64,000 nucleotides of DNA, from NCBI GenBank assembly GCA_965112735.1, contig OZ218960.1, positions 2,790,001 to 2,854,000 of the forward strand, given 5' to 3'. The notes under the pieces are model-generated. The model did no database searches. It was not told the DNA's origin and worked only from the letters and a program-made list of their open reading frames with translations. The stretch is from Phaeosaccion multiseriatum (taxonomy: Eukaryota; Ochrophyta, other classes). Shown here in pieces: positions 1 to 12,735 of the stretch; positions within the stretch are counted from its first letter, which is position 1, and every line of letters begins with the position of its first letter. A program made the position numbers and the translations under genes.

Positions 1-44
1 CAAGTCGACAACGAACCAACAAACGAAACAAACCCCACCCACAG

Positions 45-3000
45 GCGACCGGGCTGGTGGTGGATGTGAAGGCGTTCAACAGAAAGATGAAGAAGCTCAA
101 CACTGACCTTGTGTACAAGCAGCAGAAGTTCAACTTGCTCAGGGAGGAGAGCGAGGGGTACGCCAAGGTGCTGGTGCTGCTGTCAGGGGCGAGGGTTACC
201 AAGCAGGAGGAGCTGCAGACAAACATGCTCCGGCTCATCGGGTAAGTAGCGTTGGGACGGATGGGCAGTGTGGGGGAGGGAGGGATGGACGTAGAGAGGG
301 GATGAGTGAGTGAGTGAGTGAGTGAAGGACTTGGTGAGTACTTGAGCGAGTGAGTAGTGAGTGGATGAGAGAGTGATTGAGTGGGTGGGTGGGTGAGTGA
401 ATGAATGTACCCGTCTGCTTTTCTCTTCCTTAGGCATCGCTCTGAACTCAACCCCCACCTCCCTCCGTCCGTCCGTCCGTCCCTCCCTCCCTCCCTCCCT
501 CCCCCGTCCCTCCTCACAGCTACTTCGACCTTGACCCGAACCGCGTCTTCTCCCTCTTGCTGGAGGCCCTGGAGCAAGACTCCAGCAACTCCTCCCTCCT
601 ACACCTTGCCACCTCCTTCCGCCCCTCCTCTCTGCCGCACATCCTGGGCTTCACCTTCGCGTGGTACCAAAGGGCGGAGGTGGCGGAGGCGCTAAGGAAG
701 AAGGCCGGGGTGGCAGCTGATGGTAAGCATGGGACAACATTGACTTTGAAATGACATATTACAAGGTTGCCTTTGGTTGCGTTGCATTGGATTCGACAGG
801 AAGCCGCTCTCTCTCTCTGTGGTTTCTCTTCTCTCTATTCCCTAAACTCTCTCTCTCTCTGTTTCTCTTCTCTCTATTCCCTAAACTCTCTCTCTCTCTC
901 TGTTTCTCTTCTCTCTATTCCCTAAACTCTCTCTCTCTCTGTCTCTCTTCTCTCTATTCCCTAAACTCTCTCTCTCTCTGTCTCTCTTCTCTCTATTCCC
1001 TAAACTCTCTCTCTCTCTGTTTCTCTTCTCTCTATTCCCTAAACTCTCTCTCTCTCTGTCTCTCTTCTCTCTATTCCCTAAACTCTCTCTCTCTCTGTCT
1101 CTCTTCTCTCTATTCCCTAAACTCTCTCTCTCTCTGTCTCTCTTCTCTCTATTCCCTAAACTCTCTCTCTCTCTGTGGTTTCTCTGTCTCTCTTCTCTCT
1201 CCCCCCCCCCCCCTCTATCTCTGTTTGGTGTGTGTGTTTGTCTATCTGTGTGTATATTCTCTCCCTCTCCCCCTCTCCCCCTCCTCTCCTCTGTTTGTCT
1301 GTGTGTGTGTGTGTGTGCCCCTCCCCCCCTCCTCCCCTGTGCAGGTGGACACGGCAAGGGGGTGACCCCGAAGAGTCTCTACCACGTTGCCGCCGTCGTG
1401 CTGTCCGCGGGTAAGCCCGAGGGTCAGGGTCAGGGTCAGGGTCAGGATTACAGTCAGCTCTTAGGGTAGGGTCAGGGGAAGGGCAAGAGTCAAGGTCAGG
1501 GTCAGGGGCAGGGTCAGGGGATGGGAGGAATACATGGATGCATACGTGGGCCCTTCCACTCGCTGGCGTTTCACCGTCCCTTTCCTTCCCCTCCCTTCCC
1601 ATCCCATCTACCATTAACCTACCCTACCCTGCCCTGCCCGCACACCTCTGCTCCACCCCACTCTGCCCATACACCTCTACCCTGACCTGCCCTGCCCACA
1701 GACATGCTCCCCTTGCAAGACCTCCTCCCCCACCTGCAGCCCACACCACAGGTCATGGGGGAGGAGCAGCGTCGCTTCCAGGCACACGAGTTGGTAGTAG
1801 CCGCCAAGCTAGGCGTCGTCAACCTGTCAGGAGGGGGAGCAGACAAGGACAAGGGTGGCAAGGCAGGAGGAGGAGACAAGGGCTCTGCTGTATCACCAAC
1901 TGCTGCCCCTGCCCTTACAAACCCCATGGCCATCTGCCTGCAGACATTGTCACCAGAGCTAGAGCAAGTGCCAGGGGCGGGGGCGGGGGCCGCAGTGGGG
2001 TCGTCGTCAGCTGTTACCACGACAGGCGACTCAGCGTCTGGCTCTGGCAAGGCAGCGAAGAAAAGCGGCAAGGCAGCAGCAGGCACCGTCGACAAGACCT
2101 CCTCCACCGGTGGGAAAGACTCTTCAACCTCAGGATCAGGGTCAGGGTCAGAGGGGGCGGTGGCGGACAACCAACTGGTGGGGTTGCTGGAGGCGCTGCT
2201 CGAGCTGCGTGTGTGGGACAAGGCGCGCGAACTCATGCTGCTTATGGAGAGCGCAGGGGCGGATCCATGTCGCTTCCCAGAGATTCGCACCGCTTTGGGC
2301 AAACTCATTCACCACGTCATTAGCAAGGTGAGGGAGTTGGTGATACAGAGAGAGAGGGAGGGAGGGGTGAGGAGATATGTATGCTCGCTCCGTATTGACT
2401 GACTTTGTTATCCAAATTAACGGACTTTGTGACTGCCCCTTTACTTTCCTCTTGGCCCCCTCTTCTGTCTCTGTCTTATACCCCTCTCCCCCGTCCACTG
2501 CCATCCCCATGTTCTTCTCCTCCCCCCCCCCCCTTCGAAGGTGTACGCTCCGCTGTCTCCCTCGACACTCGGCCTCTGCACCGCAAAGGCTCCACCGACG
2601 AAAAGCATGAGCGCGACAGCGGACGCAACAGAGGCAATGGATGTGGAGCCAGCCCCCACCGCCGCGCCGACAGGAGGAGGAGGAGGAGGAGGAGGAGGAG
2701 GAGGAGTCGTTAAGAAGAAGCAGAGCCGGACCCTCGCCGCCGCGGAAGACATGACAGAGGCGGTTTCGCTTCTTGAGCCTCTCCTCAGGGCCATGGGCCC
2801 CTACCTGGGTGGCGATGTGGTGCTCTTCACCAAGCTCTGTCGCCTCCTTACCGCACGCTTCGCGGCTCTGCGATCGGCGGCAGCAGCAGCAGCAGAAGCG
2901 GCGGCGGCGGCGGGAGGAGGAGGAGGAGGAGAGGCAGATATGGCAGTGGATGGGGCAGAAGGGGCAGGGGTGGGAGTGGTGACGACAAAGGCTTCTTCAA

Positions 3001-3291
3001 AGGCCTCAACGACGGAGTACGAGGAGGCGCTGGGGCTGGTGATGAAGTACGTGGTGCCTGCATTGTCCCTCATCCCGGCCAATGTGGCGGTGAGCCTTGA
3101 AGTGTGGGACATGATCGGAAAGCTGCCGTACGAGGATAGGTACAGGTGAGGGAGTTGGTGATACAGGGGGAGGGAGGGAGGGAGGGAGGGAGGGAGGGAG
3201 GGCAAAAGGCTTGGCTGGAATCATACTCATCAACACCGCCAATCATGAACATCGATATCGATGTCATCGACCTTCCTTTCCCTTCCCCTGT

Positions 3292-3326
<35 letters not shown>

Positions 3327-6234
3327 CGTGTGTGTGTATGTGTGTATGTGTGTTGTGTACCTACGTGTACACATGGGCAGATGCTACGAGGCATGGCTGG
3401 GGCCCGGTCTGCACGAGCACGGGGTGGGCAAAGGCAAGCACTACCGCCTCAGCATTGCCGAGATTAGAACCAACTTCGCGTGTCGGAGCTTTCTACGGAG
3501 ATTGTCCAAGGAGAATGTGCGCGAGTACGGGAGGAAGCTCGCCAAGGTAGGAAGGGGAGAAGGAGGGGGGGGTAGGAGGGAGGGGTTGGGGGAGGGAGGG
3601 AGAGGGTGAAGGGACGGAGAACACTGTCAAAATACAACCCCCCCCCCCCCCCCCCGGCCTTTCCCTACCTAAACTAACCAACGCTCCTAAAATGCACGAA
3701 CGAATGGAATGGATAATGAATGAATGAATGAATGGCATCGGAATTTAAATCGAACCGAATCAGGTGTCTCACGGCAACCCCTTGGTGGTGCTGGACCTGC
3801 TCCTGTCTCGCGTGGAGGCCTACGACAACCTCATTCCTTCCGTGGTGGAGGCCCTCAAATACATGAGCAGTCTCTCCCTTGACGCCTTGAGCTTCCTCCT
3901 GGTGAGGAGGCTATCCACCAACAGCAAGGAGGTACTTGCGAGGAGCGGCATCAACCTCAGTCCGTGGCTCTCCTCGCTGGCAGGTGTGTGTGTGCGTGTG
4001 TGTGCGTGTGTGCGTGCGCCTGGGTGTGTATGGGTGTGTGTGTGTGTGGGTGGTGTGTGTGTGTGTGCGGGTGTGGGTGGGTCTCTCTCGTGCTCTCGCT
4101 CTCCTCTATCTTTATCTCCTGTCCCGTCTCTCTCCCTCTCCACCCTCCCTGTCTCTCACCCTCTCTCTTCCGCTCCTTCTCCCTCTCATCCCCTCCCCCC
4201 CTTCAGTGTTCACGGGGAGCTTCTACAAGCGGTACAGCGGTACCGAGATGCACGGCCTGTTCCACTTTATCGTAAAGTGTCTCATGGAGGGCGGGGACAA
4301 GGTCATGCTGGTGAGTGAGTGAGTGAGCGCGTGAGAGAGTGAGGCAGTGAGGGAGTGCGTAACTGTGTGAGTGGGTGCGTGCGTGACTGAGAGCGTGCGT
4401 GCCGCGGTCGGTCTGTGGGTGGGTGCAATGACCTTGACCAACCAAACAAGGAGAGGTAGAGAGAGAAGAGAGAGAGAGGTAGAGATCTTGCATTACCCCT
4501 ACTCAAACTGCCCTGGCCCTTCGCCTATGTGTCTATCATTGCCTCATGGTTGCTAATCATTGGCTTACTCCCGCTCGTTAGGTGGTGGTGCTAAAGGAGG
4601 TATTGACACGCGTGGGGGGCGTGCAGCTGCTGGAGGACATTTCGGAGCAGCAGGTGAGCCATCAAAGTGGAAACTCATACATAGATAGACCTTACGATGC
4701 CCAAGTATGCCCATTTATGGAAACTGAAAGCGCAATACTGATGCCTGACCCCCCCCCCCTCCCCCCCCCCCCACACACACACGCTCGCGCAGGTGGATGG
4801 AATGGCGGGGGGTGACACGCTCCGTGCCGAAACCGTCACTTTTGGAGTGCACGAGAGGGTAAGTGGGTGGAGAAGGGGAGGGGGTTTGGGTCGGATTGGG
4901 GTGGGGTGGGGTGGGTGAGAGGGACAAGTGAAGTAGTCAGGAGAGGGTGGGTGGGGTGGAGGAGAGAGCGTGGGAGGGAGGGACGGACGTCGCCCGCCTT
5001 TTATCTCCCCCAACGTACCCACCTACCTGCCTCCTTCCTAACTTCCTACCTACCTACCTACCTACCTACCTACCTACCTATCTACCAACCTACCTGCGTA
5101 CCTACCCACCCATCCACCTCCCCACCTCCCCACCTACCTACCTACCTACCTACCTGCCTGCTTGCGTTCCGCACCTCCGTGCGTTTGATTTCATACTGCA
5201 CGCTGCGTCGCTCTTATCCTTCCTGCCCGCATGTTTGACACTCTCTGCCCATATGCCTCTGCCCTGCCCATATGCCTCTGCTCTGCTCTGCCCATATGCC
5301 CCCACTCTGCCCTACTCTACCTTGCCCATATGCCTCTGCTATGCCCTGCCCATATGCCTCTGCTCTGCCCATATGCATATGCTCTGCCCATATGCCTCTG
5401 CTCTGCTCTGCCCATATGCCTCTGCTCTGCTCTGCTCTGCCCATATGCCTCTGCTGTGCTGTGCCCTCCCCTTTACTCTTTACTCTGCTTCTGCCCATAT
5501 GCCTCTACTCTGCTGTGGACCTCTTAACAGATCAACAAACGCGTCCTTCAGAACCTGCAGGCAGCGCTGCACAGCTCGGGCTCCATCCTGCCGCTCCTCG
5601 TCCTCGTCGCACAGCAGAGGAAGGCCCTTTTGTACGAGGGGGGTAACCCGGAGGTGAGAAGGGGGGGGGGTTAGTGCCTAGTTTGTTGACTCTTCATGTC
5701 TGAAGATGAGGGGTGCGGGTGGTTGAAGATGTCCCCTCCCCTGCCTCTTGTCTCTCTCCCTCTCTCTCACTTATGACTCATGTCGAATCTCTCCCTTTCC
5801 CCCTCCCCCCCCCTCCCATATGCCTTCAGGAGCCGAGCGGTCCCCAGCCCAACCTCAAACTACTTGGTGTCAAGTACGACACGGTGCTCAGGGCCATGGT
5901 GCAGTTGGTCGCCTTTTTGCACAACCCGGGCATGCAGGGCCTCTTTCTCAAGGTGAGGGGGGAGGACTAGGGAAAAGAGGAGGGGATGGAGGGACTAGGA
6001 GAGGGAGGAGGGGAGGGAGGGACGTAGATACTATCAGTTCAGTTCAGCCAGCCAGGATGTCCGCCCGCGACCGCCTGTACCCCCATCTCGTTGATACACA
6101 CCACCCCCACCTCTTCTTGTTGCATCAATTCCTTGCGTCCCATTCATCCTTCCACTGCCATCCTTTCCATCTCCACTCTTTCCCTTCCCCTCCCGCTGAT
6201 CTCTCTCTATGTATCTCTCTCTCTTGTCGCTCTG

Positions 6235-6301
<67 letters not shown>

Positions 6302-8026
6302 TCTCCACGCTCTGCTCTGCGCTGCTCCACAGACCCCGGGTTGCCCCTCCCTATCCACGCTGGTGCACACCCTTCACTTAGACCCGTCCGCGGCCTTTCA
6401 TCTCGTGAGGCCCCTCCTCAGAGCGGCTCTCGGACAAGCGTGGAGCAAGCAGAAGCAGCAGCTCGCAGCCGCGGCCGCCACTAGTGGCAGCAGTAGCGGT
6501 AGTGGTGCCAAGCAAGAGGAGACTGGGGAGGAGGCAGTGGAGGCGGAGAACCAACTGTCCAAGTGGGATCCAACTGGCGATGCCCTTCTCGAGGAGGTGA
6601 AGGGCTTGCTCCCCTTGGAGACTTGGGATACCATGACCCCCAAGCTTTACGCCGTGTTTTGGAGCCTCTCGCTCTACGATGTGTATGTGCCCAAGGGGTG
6701 AGTGAGGAAAGACGGAGGGAGGGAAGGAGGGGGTGAGTGAGGGAAGACGGAGGGAGGGAAGGAGGGGGTGAGTGAGGGAAGACGGAGGGAGGGAAGGAGG
6801 GGGTGAGTGAGGGAAGACGGAGGGAGGGAAGGAGGGGGTGAGTGAGGCAAGACGGAGGGAGGGAAGGAGGGGGTGAGTGAGGGAAGACGGAGGGAGGGAA
6901 GGAGGGAGGGAGGGAGGGAGGGAGGGAAGGAGGGAGGGAGGGAGGGAGGGAGGGAGGGAAGGAGGGGGTGAGTGAGGAAAGACGGAGGGAGGGAAGGAGG
7001 GGGTGAGTGAGGAAAGACGGAGGGAGGGAAGGAGGGGGTGAGTGAGGGAAGATGGAGGGAGGGAAGGAGGGGGTGAGTGAGGGAAGACGGAGGGAGGGAA
7101 GGAGGGGATGAGTGAGGGAAGATGGAGGGAGGGAAGGAGGGGGTGAGTGAGGGAAGACGGAGGGAGAGAAGGAGGGGATGAGTGAGGAAAGACGGAGGGA
7201 GGGAAGGAGGGGGTGAGTGAGGGAAGACGGAGGGAGGGAAGGAGGGGGTGAGTGAGGGAAGACGGAGGGAGGGAGGGAGGGAGGGAGTGGGTGGGTGGGT
7301 GGGTGGGTGGGTGAGCGCATGAGTGCATGTGTGAGGATCCCCGCACCCTCGTGCCGGCCCTTGCCGTCGTCTCGCTGCTCGTATTCCAAGAGCCGTTCCG
7401 AATTGTCTACTTACCCAGTGCTGTTTCTCTCTGTGTTGGGCCCCTCCCTCCCCCTCCTCCTTCTCTCCCTCCCTCTCCCTCCTTTCTCTCCCTCCCTCCC
7501 TCCCTCCCTCCCCCTCCTCCTTCTCTCCCTCCCTCTCCCTCCTCCTTCTCTCCCTCCCTCTCCCTCCCTCTCCCTTCTTTCTCTCCCTCCCTCTCCTTCC
7601 CTCTCCCTTCTTTCTCTCCCTCCCTCTCCGTCCTCCTTCTCTCCCTCCCGCTCCCTCCTCCTTCTCTCCCTCCCTCTCCCTCCTCCTTCACTCCCTCCCT
7701 CTCCGTCCTCCTTCTCTCCCTCCCTTTCCCTCCACCTTCTCTCCCTCCCTTTCCCTTCTCCTTCTCTCTCAGCCGCTACGAGGAAGAGACCTCGCGTCTC
7801 CGCTCCGCCTACTCATCTCTGAGCGAGGCAGACGCTCGTAACGACCCTGCGGACTCCGAGCTGGTGCGGGCACAGAGGAAGAAGGAGATGGCCCGAGTCA
7901 AGGCCGCCATTTCGGTGCTGGAGCAGGAGCTCGCCACGCAGCAGGTAGGTCCTGACACCATCTAGCCTCTCTCTCTATTCTCCCTCTCTCTAGTCTCGCT
8001 CTTCTCCCTCTCTCTAGTCTCGCTCT

Positions 8027-8058
<32 letters not shown>

Positions 8059-11000
8059 TCCTAACACCCTCTGTCATGACACCCACCCACCCACCCACCC
8101 ATCCCCCTCCGTCCTGACGCCCACTCACTCTGCCCCTGTCCTGACACCCCCCCACCCACCCCCCCACCCACCCCCCTCTGTCCTGACACCCCCCCCCCCA
8201 CCCCCACCCCACACAACAGGCTCACGTGAGAGACGTCAAGAAACGACTTGGCGAGATGAAGCACCAACTGTTCCACAAGGAATTCGACAAGTGGCCCCCA
8301 GCCATCAACACCCTCCTGACCCACTGCTGCTACCCCAGGTTGGGTCTGGGGCCCAACGACGCCCTCTTTGTGAGCAAGTTCTTCGGCCTGCTGCATAGTC
8401 TGAGCACGCCCTGCTTCCTCTCGGTGCAGTTCTACGATCGGATCTTCCGCTACTTGACGCCCACTCTCTTCTGCATCACAGGTGGGTGGGTGGGTGGATG
8501 GGTGGGTGGATGGATGGGTGGATGGGTGGATGGGTGGGTGGATGGGTGGGTGGGAGGAGCTCTCAATTTTGCTATTTCTCTGCTTCTCTCTCCCCCTCCG
8601 TCTCTCCCCGTCTCTCGTCTCTCCGCCTTTCTCTTCTGTTTCTCTCTCGCCCTCCCGCTCTCTCTCTCTCACTCGCCCCCTCTCCCCTCTCCACTGCCAC
8701 CCGCCGTCATCCCCCCTCCCTTTAGAATACGAGGCCAAGTGCCTGGGGTTCCTTCTCAAGGACTGTCTCAGCGTCCTTCGTCAGTGGCGCACCAATCAGG
8801 CATACTACAAGGTCAGTAGTAGGAGTTTCAGTTCGAGGTCGGGCCTTGGCCTCTTGTTTCCTTTTGTCTCTCTCTTTTGTGCTCGGTTTTGTCCTCCCCC
8901 CCCCCCTCCATTCTCTCTGGAGGGGGGGGTGGAGGAAAAAAAACTCCCCCTCTTTCTCTCTGCACATCCAACACACGACATCGAAAGACCAATCTCGTGG
9001 TCGATATTCGACATCAAGAACAATCTCGAGGTCGATATGTACCTACGCACACCAATTCAACAAAACTCATGCACGGAAGTATCGAGACATACGTAAGGTT
9101 TACAAAATCAAATTCAATCTGACCTGAAACTATCAAACTCAATCCCTCATCGGAAGGTCCACGCGGAGAACAAGCCCGGCTTCGTCGTCAAGACCAACGC
9201 ATCCGACGACAGAGCCAAGTCCGCTACAGCAAGTGGTGATACAGGTACAAGCTACAGCAACGAGAGTTTTTGTTTGTTCCCTGTACTTTTGTACTCTCCT
9301 CGCTCGTAACGCCGCCGTCCATCCATTGCGTCCTATCCTCCCCTCCCTTTGCTGAAGTCCCCCCCTTCCCCCCTCCCCTCCCTGTCATGGACTTTGTTGA
9401 TATATATTATTGTCATTGCCTACTAAACCTTTTTCATTTATGTTTCCGATCAGGTGCAGCGGTGCGGCCCATCACCTTCTCTGAGTTCACCAATATCGCC
9501 GACAAGTGGGTCAGGGGCCTGACCAACGCCACTCTCTACTGCTTCAAGGCAACCGAGGCCGTGAACATCAAGTGCGCCCTGCTCGTGCTTGGGACCATGG
9601 CAAACGTGTTTCCTTGGAAGTACAAGCAAGGTGGGGTGTGTGGGAGGGTGTGGGGGTGGGGTGGGAAGGAGTGGGGAGGAGCATGAGCAGGAGGAGCAGG
9701 AAGAGGAGGAGGAGGAGGAGGAGGAGGAGGAGGAGGAGGAGAGGGAGAGAGAGTGGGAGGGGAGGAGGAGGAGGAGGAGGAGGAGGAGGAGAGGGAGTGG
9801 GAGGGGAGGAGGAGGAAGAGGAGGAGGAGGAGGAAGAGGAGGAGGAGGAGGAGGAGCAGGAGCAGGAGCAGGAGGAGGAGCAGGAGGAGGAGCAGGAGGT
9901 GGGCGCTCATGAACTCTTACCCTGTGTCTATTGGTCCTTGCCTATTTCACTCAGAGACTGATCCCTGATTCCCCCCCCTTCCCTCCTCCTCCTCCTCCTC
10001 CTCCTCCTCCTCCTCCTCCTCCTCCTCCTCCTCCTTCCACTCCCCCTATTAGGCATGGCGCTGGAGGATGCGCTGAAGCAGCGGTCGAGCAAGGAAGTGG
10101 AGAAGAGAGAGGACCTGCGCATCATGGCTCAGTCCGTGCTCATGCTGCTGCAGAAGGCGCTGCCCAACATGATTAGAGAGAGCGGGGATGGGGGCGCAGG
10201 AGGAGGAGCAGGAGCAGGAGGAGGGGGGGGCGGGGCGGCTTCTGGACCTACTTCGATTAGCGCCTCGGGTACAGGAGGAGGAGGAGGAGGAGGGAGTAAC
10301 TCGAGGGCTGTTCCGACGGGGAAGGGCGCGGTGAAAGCGAGTGCAGGAGGGGGAGGAGGAGGAGGAGGAGGAGGAGGAGGAGGAGGAGGAGGAGGAGGAG
10401 GAGGGTCAAACACTAAGTCGAATGGAAGCAGTGGGGGCAGTGGTGGGGCTTCGAGAAGCTCTACGGCCAAGGGCGAGAACGGCTCCTCGTCTCGCAAGAG
10501 TACCGATGGAAGTGGTGGAGGAGGGGAGAAAGGGGCGATGACGTCATCATCATCATCATCAAACAAGCAGCAGCAGCTGCAGCAGTTGGTGGCACAGCAG
10601 CAGTCCAAGGACGGCAATAGCAGGGAAAGTGAGGGCGGGAAGGGGGGAGGGAGCAAGGGTGGTGGTGCCAAGACCCCGACTAGCAGTGGTAAGAGTAACG
10701 CCAAGGGCAGCTTAGAAGGGAACACACTTTCGGGAGGAGGGGCGGGGGAACGAGGAGGCGGTAGTAGTGCGAGTGCGGGTGGAGGGAAAGGGACACCGAC
10801 AGCAGGGGGTAGGGGGGTGGATAGGGGGAAGGGGGGGGGGACTGCGGCAAGCAGCAGCAGCAGCAGCAGCAGCAGCAACGGACACGGCAACGGAACCTTG
10901 GCAAGCACGAAAGGTGGGTTGGTTGGTGACTGTAATGCAGTGAGTGGGGCTGTATGTCAGTGAGTGGACAGTATGTCAGTGACCACTAGCTTGCTCGCCC

Positions 11001-11925
11001 CCCTCTTCCCCTTCCCCTCTCTGTCTCTCTCTCTCCTCTTAGTGGCAGTGGCCCTCCGGAGGTATCTCTGATTCACTCTTGCGGCTTGTGTTCGTGCGGC
11101 TCCCTCCCACTCACTCTTCTTTTCCACTCTCTTTCTTCTCTCCCATTCTCCCTCTCGCTCTCCCTCTCTCCCTCTACTCTCCTCTACCCCTTTCTCCTTC
11201 TCCCTCACCCTCTCTCGCCCCCCCCCCCCCCACACCACCCACACCACCCACACACCCCTCGCACTCAGTGCCCTCGGATAAGGAGAAGGAGAAGGAAGCC
11301 CGTGCCAAGGCCCTTGCATCCGCCAATCTCAAGAGTAGAGAGAAGAGCAAGGATAGAGATCGAGACACCAAGGACAGAGACAAGGGAAGCAAGGAGAGGA
11401 GCAGTAGAGACGAGGAGAAAGGAGGGGGCGGCGACAGTCGCAGCAGTAGCAGCAGCAGCAGGAGGAAGTCTACAGGAGCAGGAGGAGGAGGAGGAGGAGG
11501 AGGAGGAGGAGGGGGAGGTGGGGGGGGAGGAAGCGGTGGCAGTGGTGGTGGTGGTGGTGGTGGTGGTGGTGGTGGCAGTGGCCGTCCCAACAAGGGTGGG
11601 GATACCCCCCCGGACAAAGGCCTGAAGAGATCTCGTCCGGAGGAGGGAGCATCGGCGGGGGGCAGCAGCAGCGGCGGTGGCGGTGGCGGTAGCGGTGGTG
11701 GCAGTGGCAGGGGTGGAGGAGGGAGCAGTAGTAGAGGAAACAGTGGGGCCAGCGGAGGGGGAGGGGGTGTAGCTGGAAGAAGCGGGGGGGGCAAGCTGAG
11801 CGAAGAAGGGCAGCAAGGAGGAGGAGGAGGAGGAGGAGGAGGAGGAGGAGGAGGAGGAGGAGGTAGTGGCCGGAAAAGAGAACGGGAGGACACGCAAGAC
11901 AGGTGAGCGGTTATCGAGGAGGATG

Positions 11926-11998
<73 letters not shown>

Positions 11999-12735
11999 AT
12001 GTGTGTGTGTGCGTGTGTGTGTGCGCGGATCTGTCTGTATATGTGTGCGTGTGTGCGTGTCTGCGCGGGTCTGTCTGTATGTGTGTGTGCGATGTGTGCG
12101 TGTGTGTGTGCGTGTGTGCGTGTGTGTGTGCGTGTGTGCGTGTGTGCGCGGAGCCGTCTGTGTGTGTGTATGTGTGTGTGTGCACGTGTGTGTGTGAGTG
12201 CGTGCGTGTGTGCGCGGATCTCTGTGTGTGTATGCGTGTGTGTGCGCGGATGTGCAATATTTCAGTCGATTGATTCCGTTGGCCCCTACTGGTGCTCTCT
12301 CTCCTCTTGGTGCGCTTTTCTCTCTCATACACACTTTCTAAATATTCTCCCTTTTAGTTTTTATTTCTTTTTTTCCCTCTCCAAACTCTCTTGTGTTTTG
12401 TATCGCACGCACATGACAAACACAAACAAACAAACAAATACGACACCTCCTAACAAACACCAAAATGACACCTCCTCTGCAGACGCGACTACTCGGGCGG
12501 GGGGGGCAGCAAGCGGGGAAGAGCCGACGTGTCTCGGGTCGGAGGAAACGACGGGCATCAGCAGCAGTCTTTCCAAAGGAGGGGAGATGACGGTGACGAC
12601 AGGCGAGGAGGAGGGGGAGGAGGGGGTGAGAATAGGAAGTCTAGCGGGGGAGGAGGAGGAGGAGGAGGAGGGAGAGGCAACGCGCCCTCGTCGAGGTCAG
12701 GGGGAGGGGGGCGAGCAGGAGGGAAGCGACGGTAA
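45..12735 (+). CDS. THOC2: THO complex subunit 2 (THOC2/Tho2), 5' partial
   Basis: Large scaffold subunit of the nuclear THO/TREX complex, which couples transcription to mRNA packaging and export. Exons: 45-241, 520-722, 1345-1410, 1702-2327, 2541-3145, 3381-3546, 3764-3983, 4207-4310, 4582-4653, 4793-4858, 5531-5653, 5830-5952, 6333-6697, 7773-7944, 8220-8481, 8726-8811, 9157-9244, 9454-9630, 10053-10913, 11269-11902, 12483-12735. All junctions are GT-AG and phases agree, giving about 1822 visible residues. Family peptides are clear: [42 protein letters not shown], a VLKEV segment, and FYATFWSL-like [15 protein letters not shown]. The C-terminus is low-complexity (poly-Gly, poly-Ser, a [10 protein letters not shown] charged stretch, RGG-like end), as is usual for the basic, disordered THOC2 tail. 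Bases 1-44 are the end of an intron, so the true start lies outside the window. Family assignment is secure; the limits of the Gly-rich exons are less so. Confidence 0.93.
818..1178 (+). repeat. About 37-bp minisatellite in THOC2 intron 2
   Basis: Around nine copies of a pyrimidine-rich unit containing CTATTCCCTAAACTC plus a CT-dinucleotide run. It lies wholly inside the intron 723-1344 and ends before a poly-C run and the 3' splice site. Confidence 0.85.
5236..5515 (+). repeat. CCCATATGCCTCTGC imperfect tandem array in THOC2 intron 10
   Basis: About a dozen copies of TGCCCATATGCCTCTGC separated by variable CTCTG spacers. The same word is found singly elsewhere, for example near 24086 and, on the opposite strand, inside the MYB coding exon near 49544. 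Confidence 0.85.
6698..7300 (+). repeat. 35-bp minisatellite starting at a 5' splice site (THOC2 intron 13)
   Basis: Roughly fifteen copies of a 34-35-bp unit, GTGAGTGAGG followed by an [24 protein letters not shown] run. The first copy begins exactly at the donor of exon 6333-6697, and every unit repeats a donor-like GGTGAGT. A GGGTGGGT tail follows. Confidence 0.85.
11921..12250 (+). repeat. (GT)n array in THOC2 intron 20
   Basis: A long GT/GC-interrupted dinucleotide tract inside intron 11903-12482. Similar GT arrays occur in introns at 3297, 3984, 18897, 19437, 54478 and 56719. Confidence 0.85.

Noticed and set aside
818-1178. CRISPR-like or satellite origin of the CTATTCCCTAAAC repeat
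   Set aside because: No unique spacers; contained in an intron. Its CCCTAAA resembles a plant-type telomere unit but is diluted by CT runs and never tandem.
6378-7389. Minus-strand open frames of over 300 codons
   Set aside because: They read the 35-bp minisatellite in THOC2 intron 13 backwards; composition is Pro/Ser/Leu only.
11174-12334. Long minus-strand frames rich in His/Thr and Pro
   Set aside because: They are the complement of GT arrays and Gly-coding GGA arrays of THOC2 exons 19-21.
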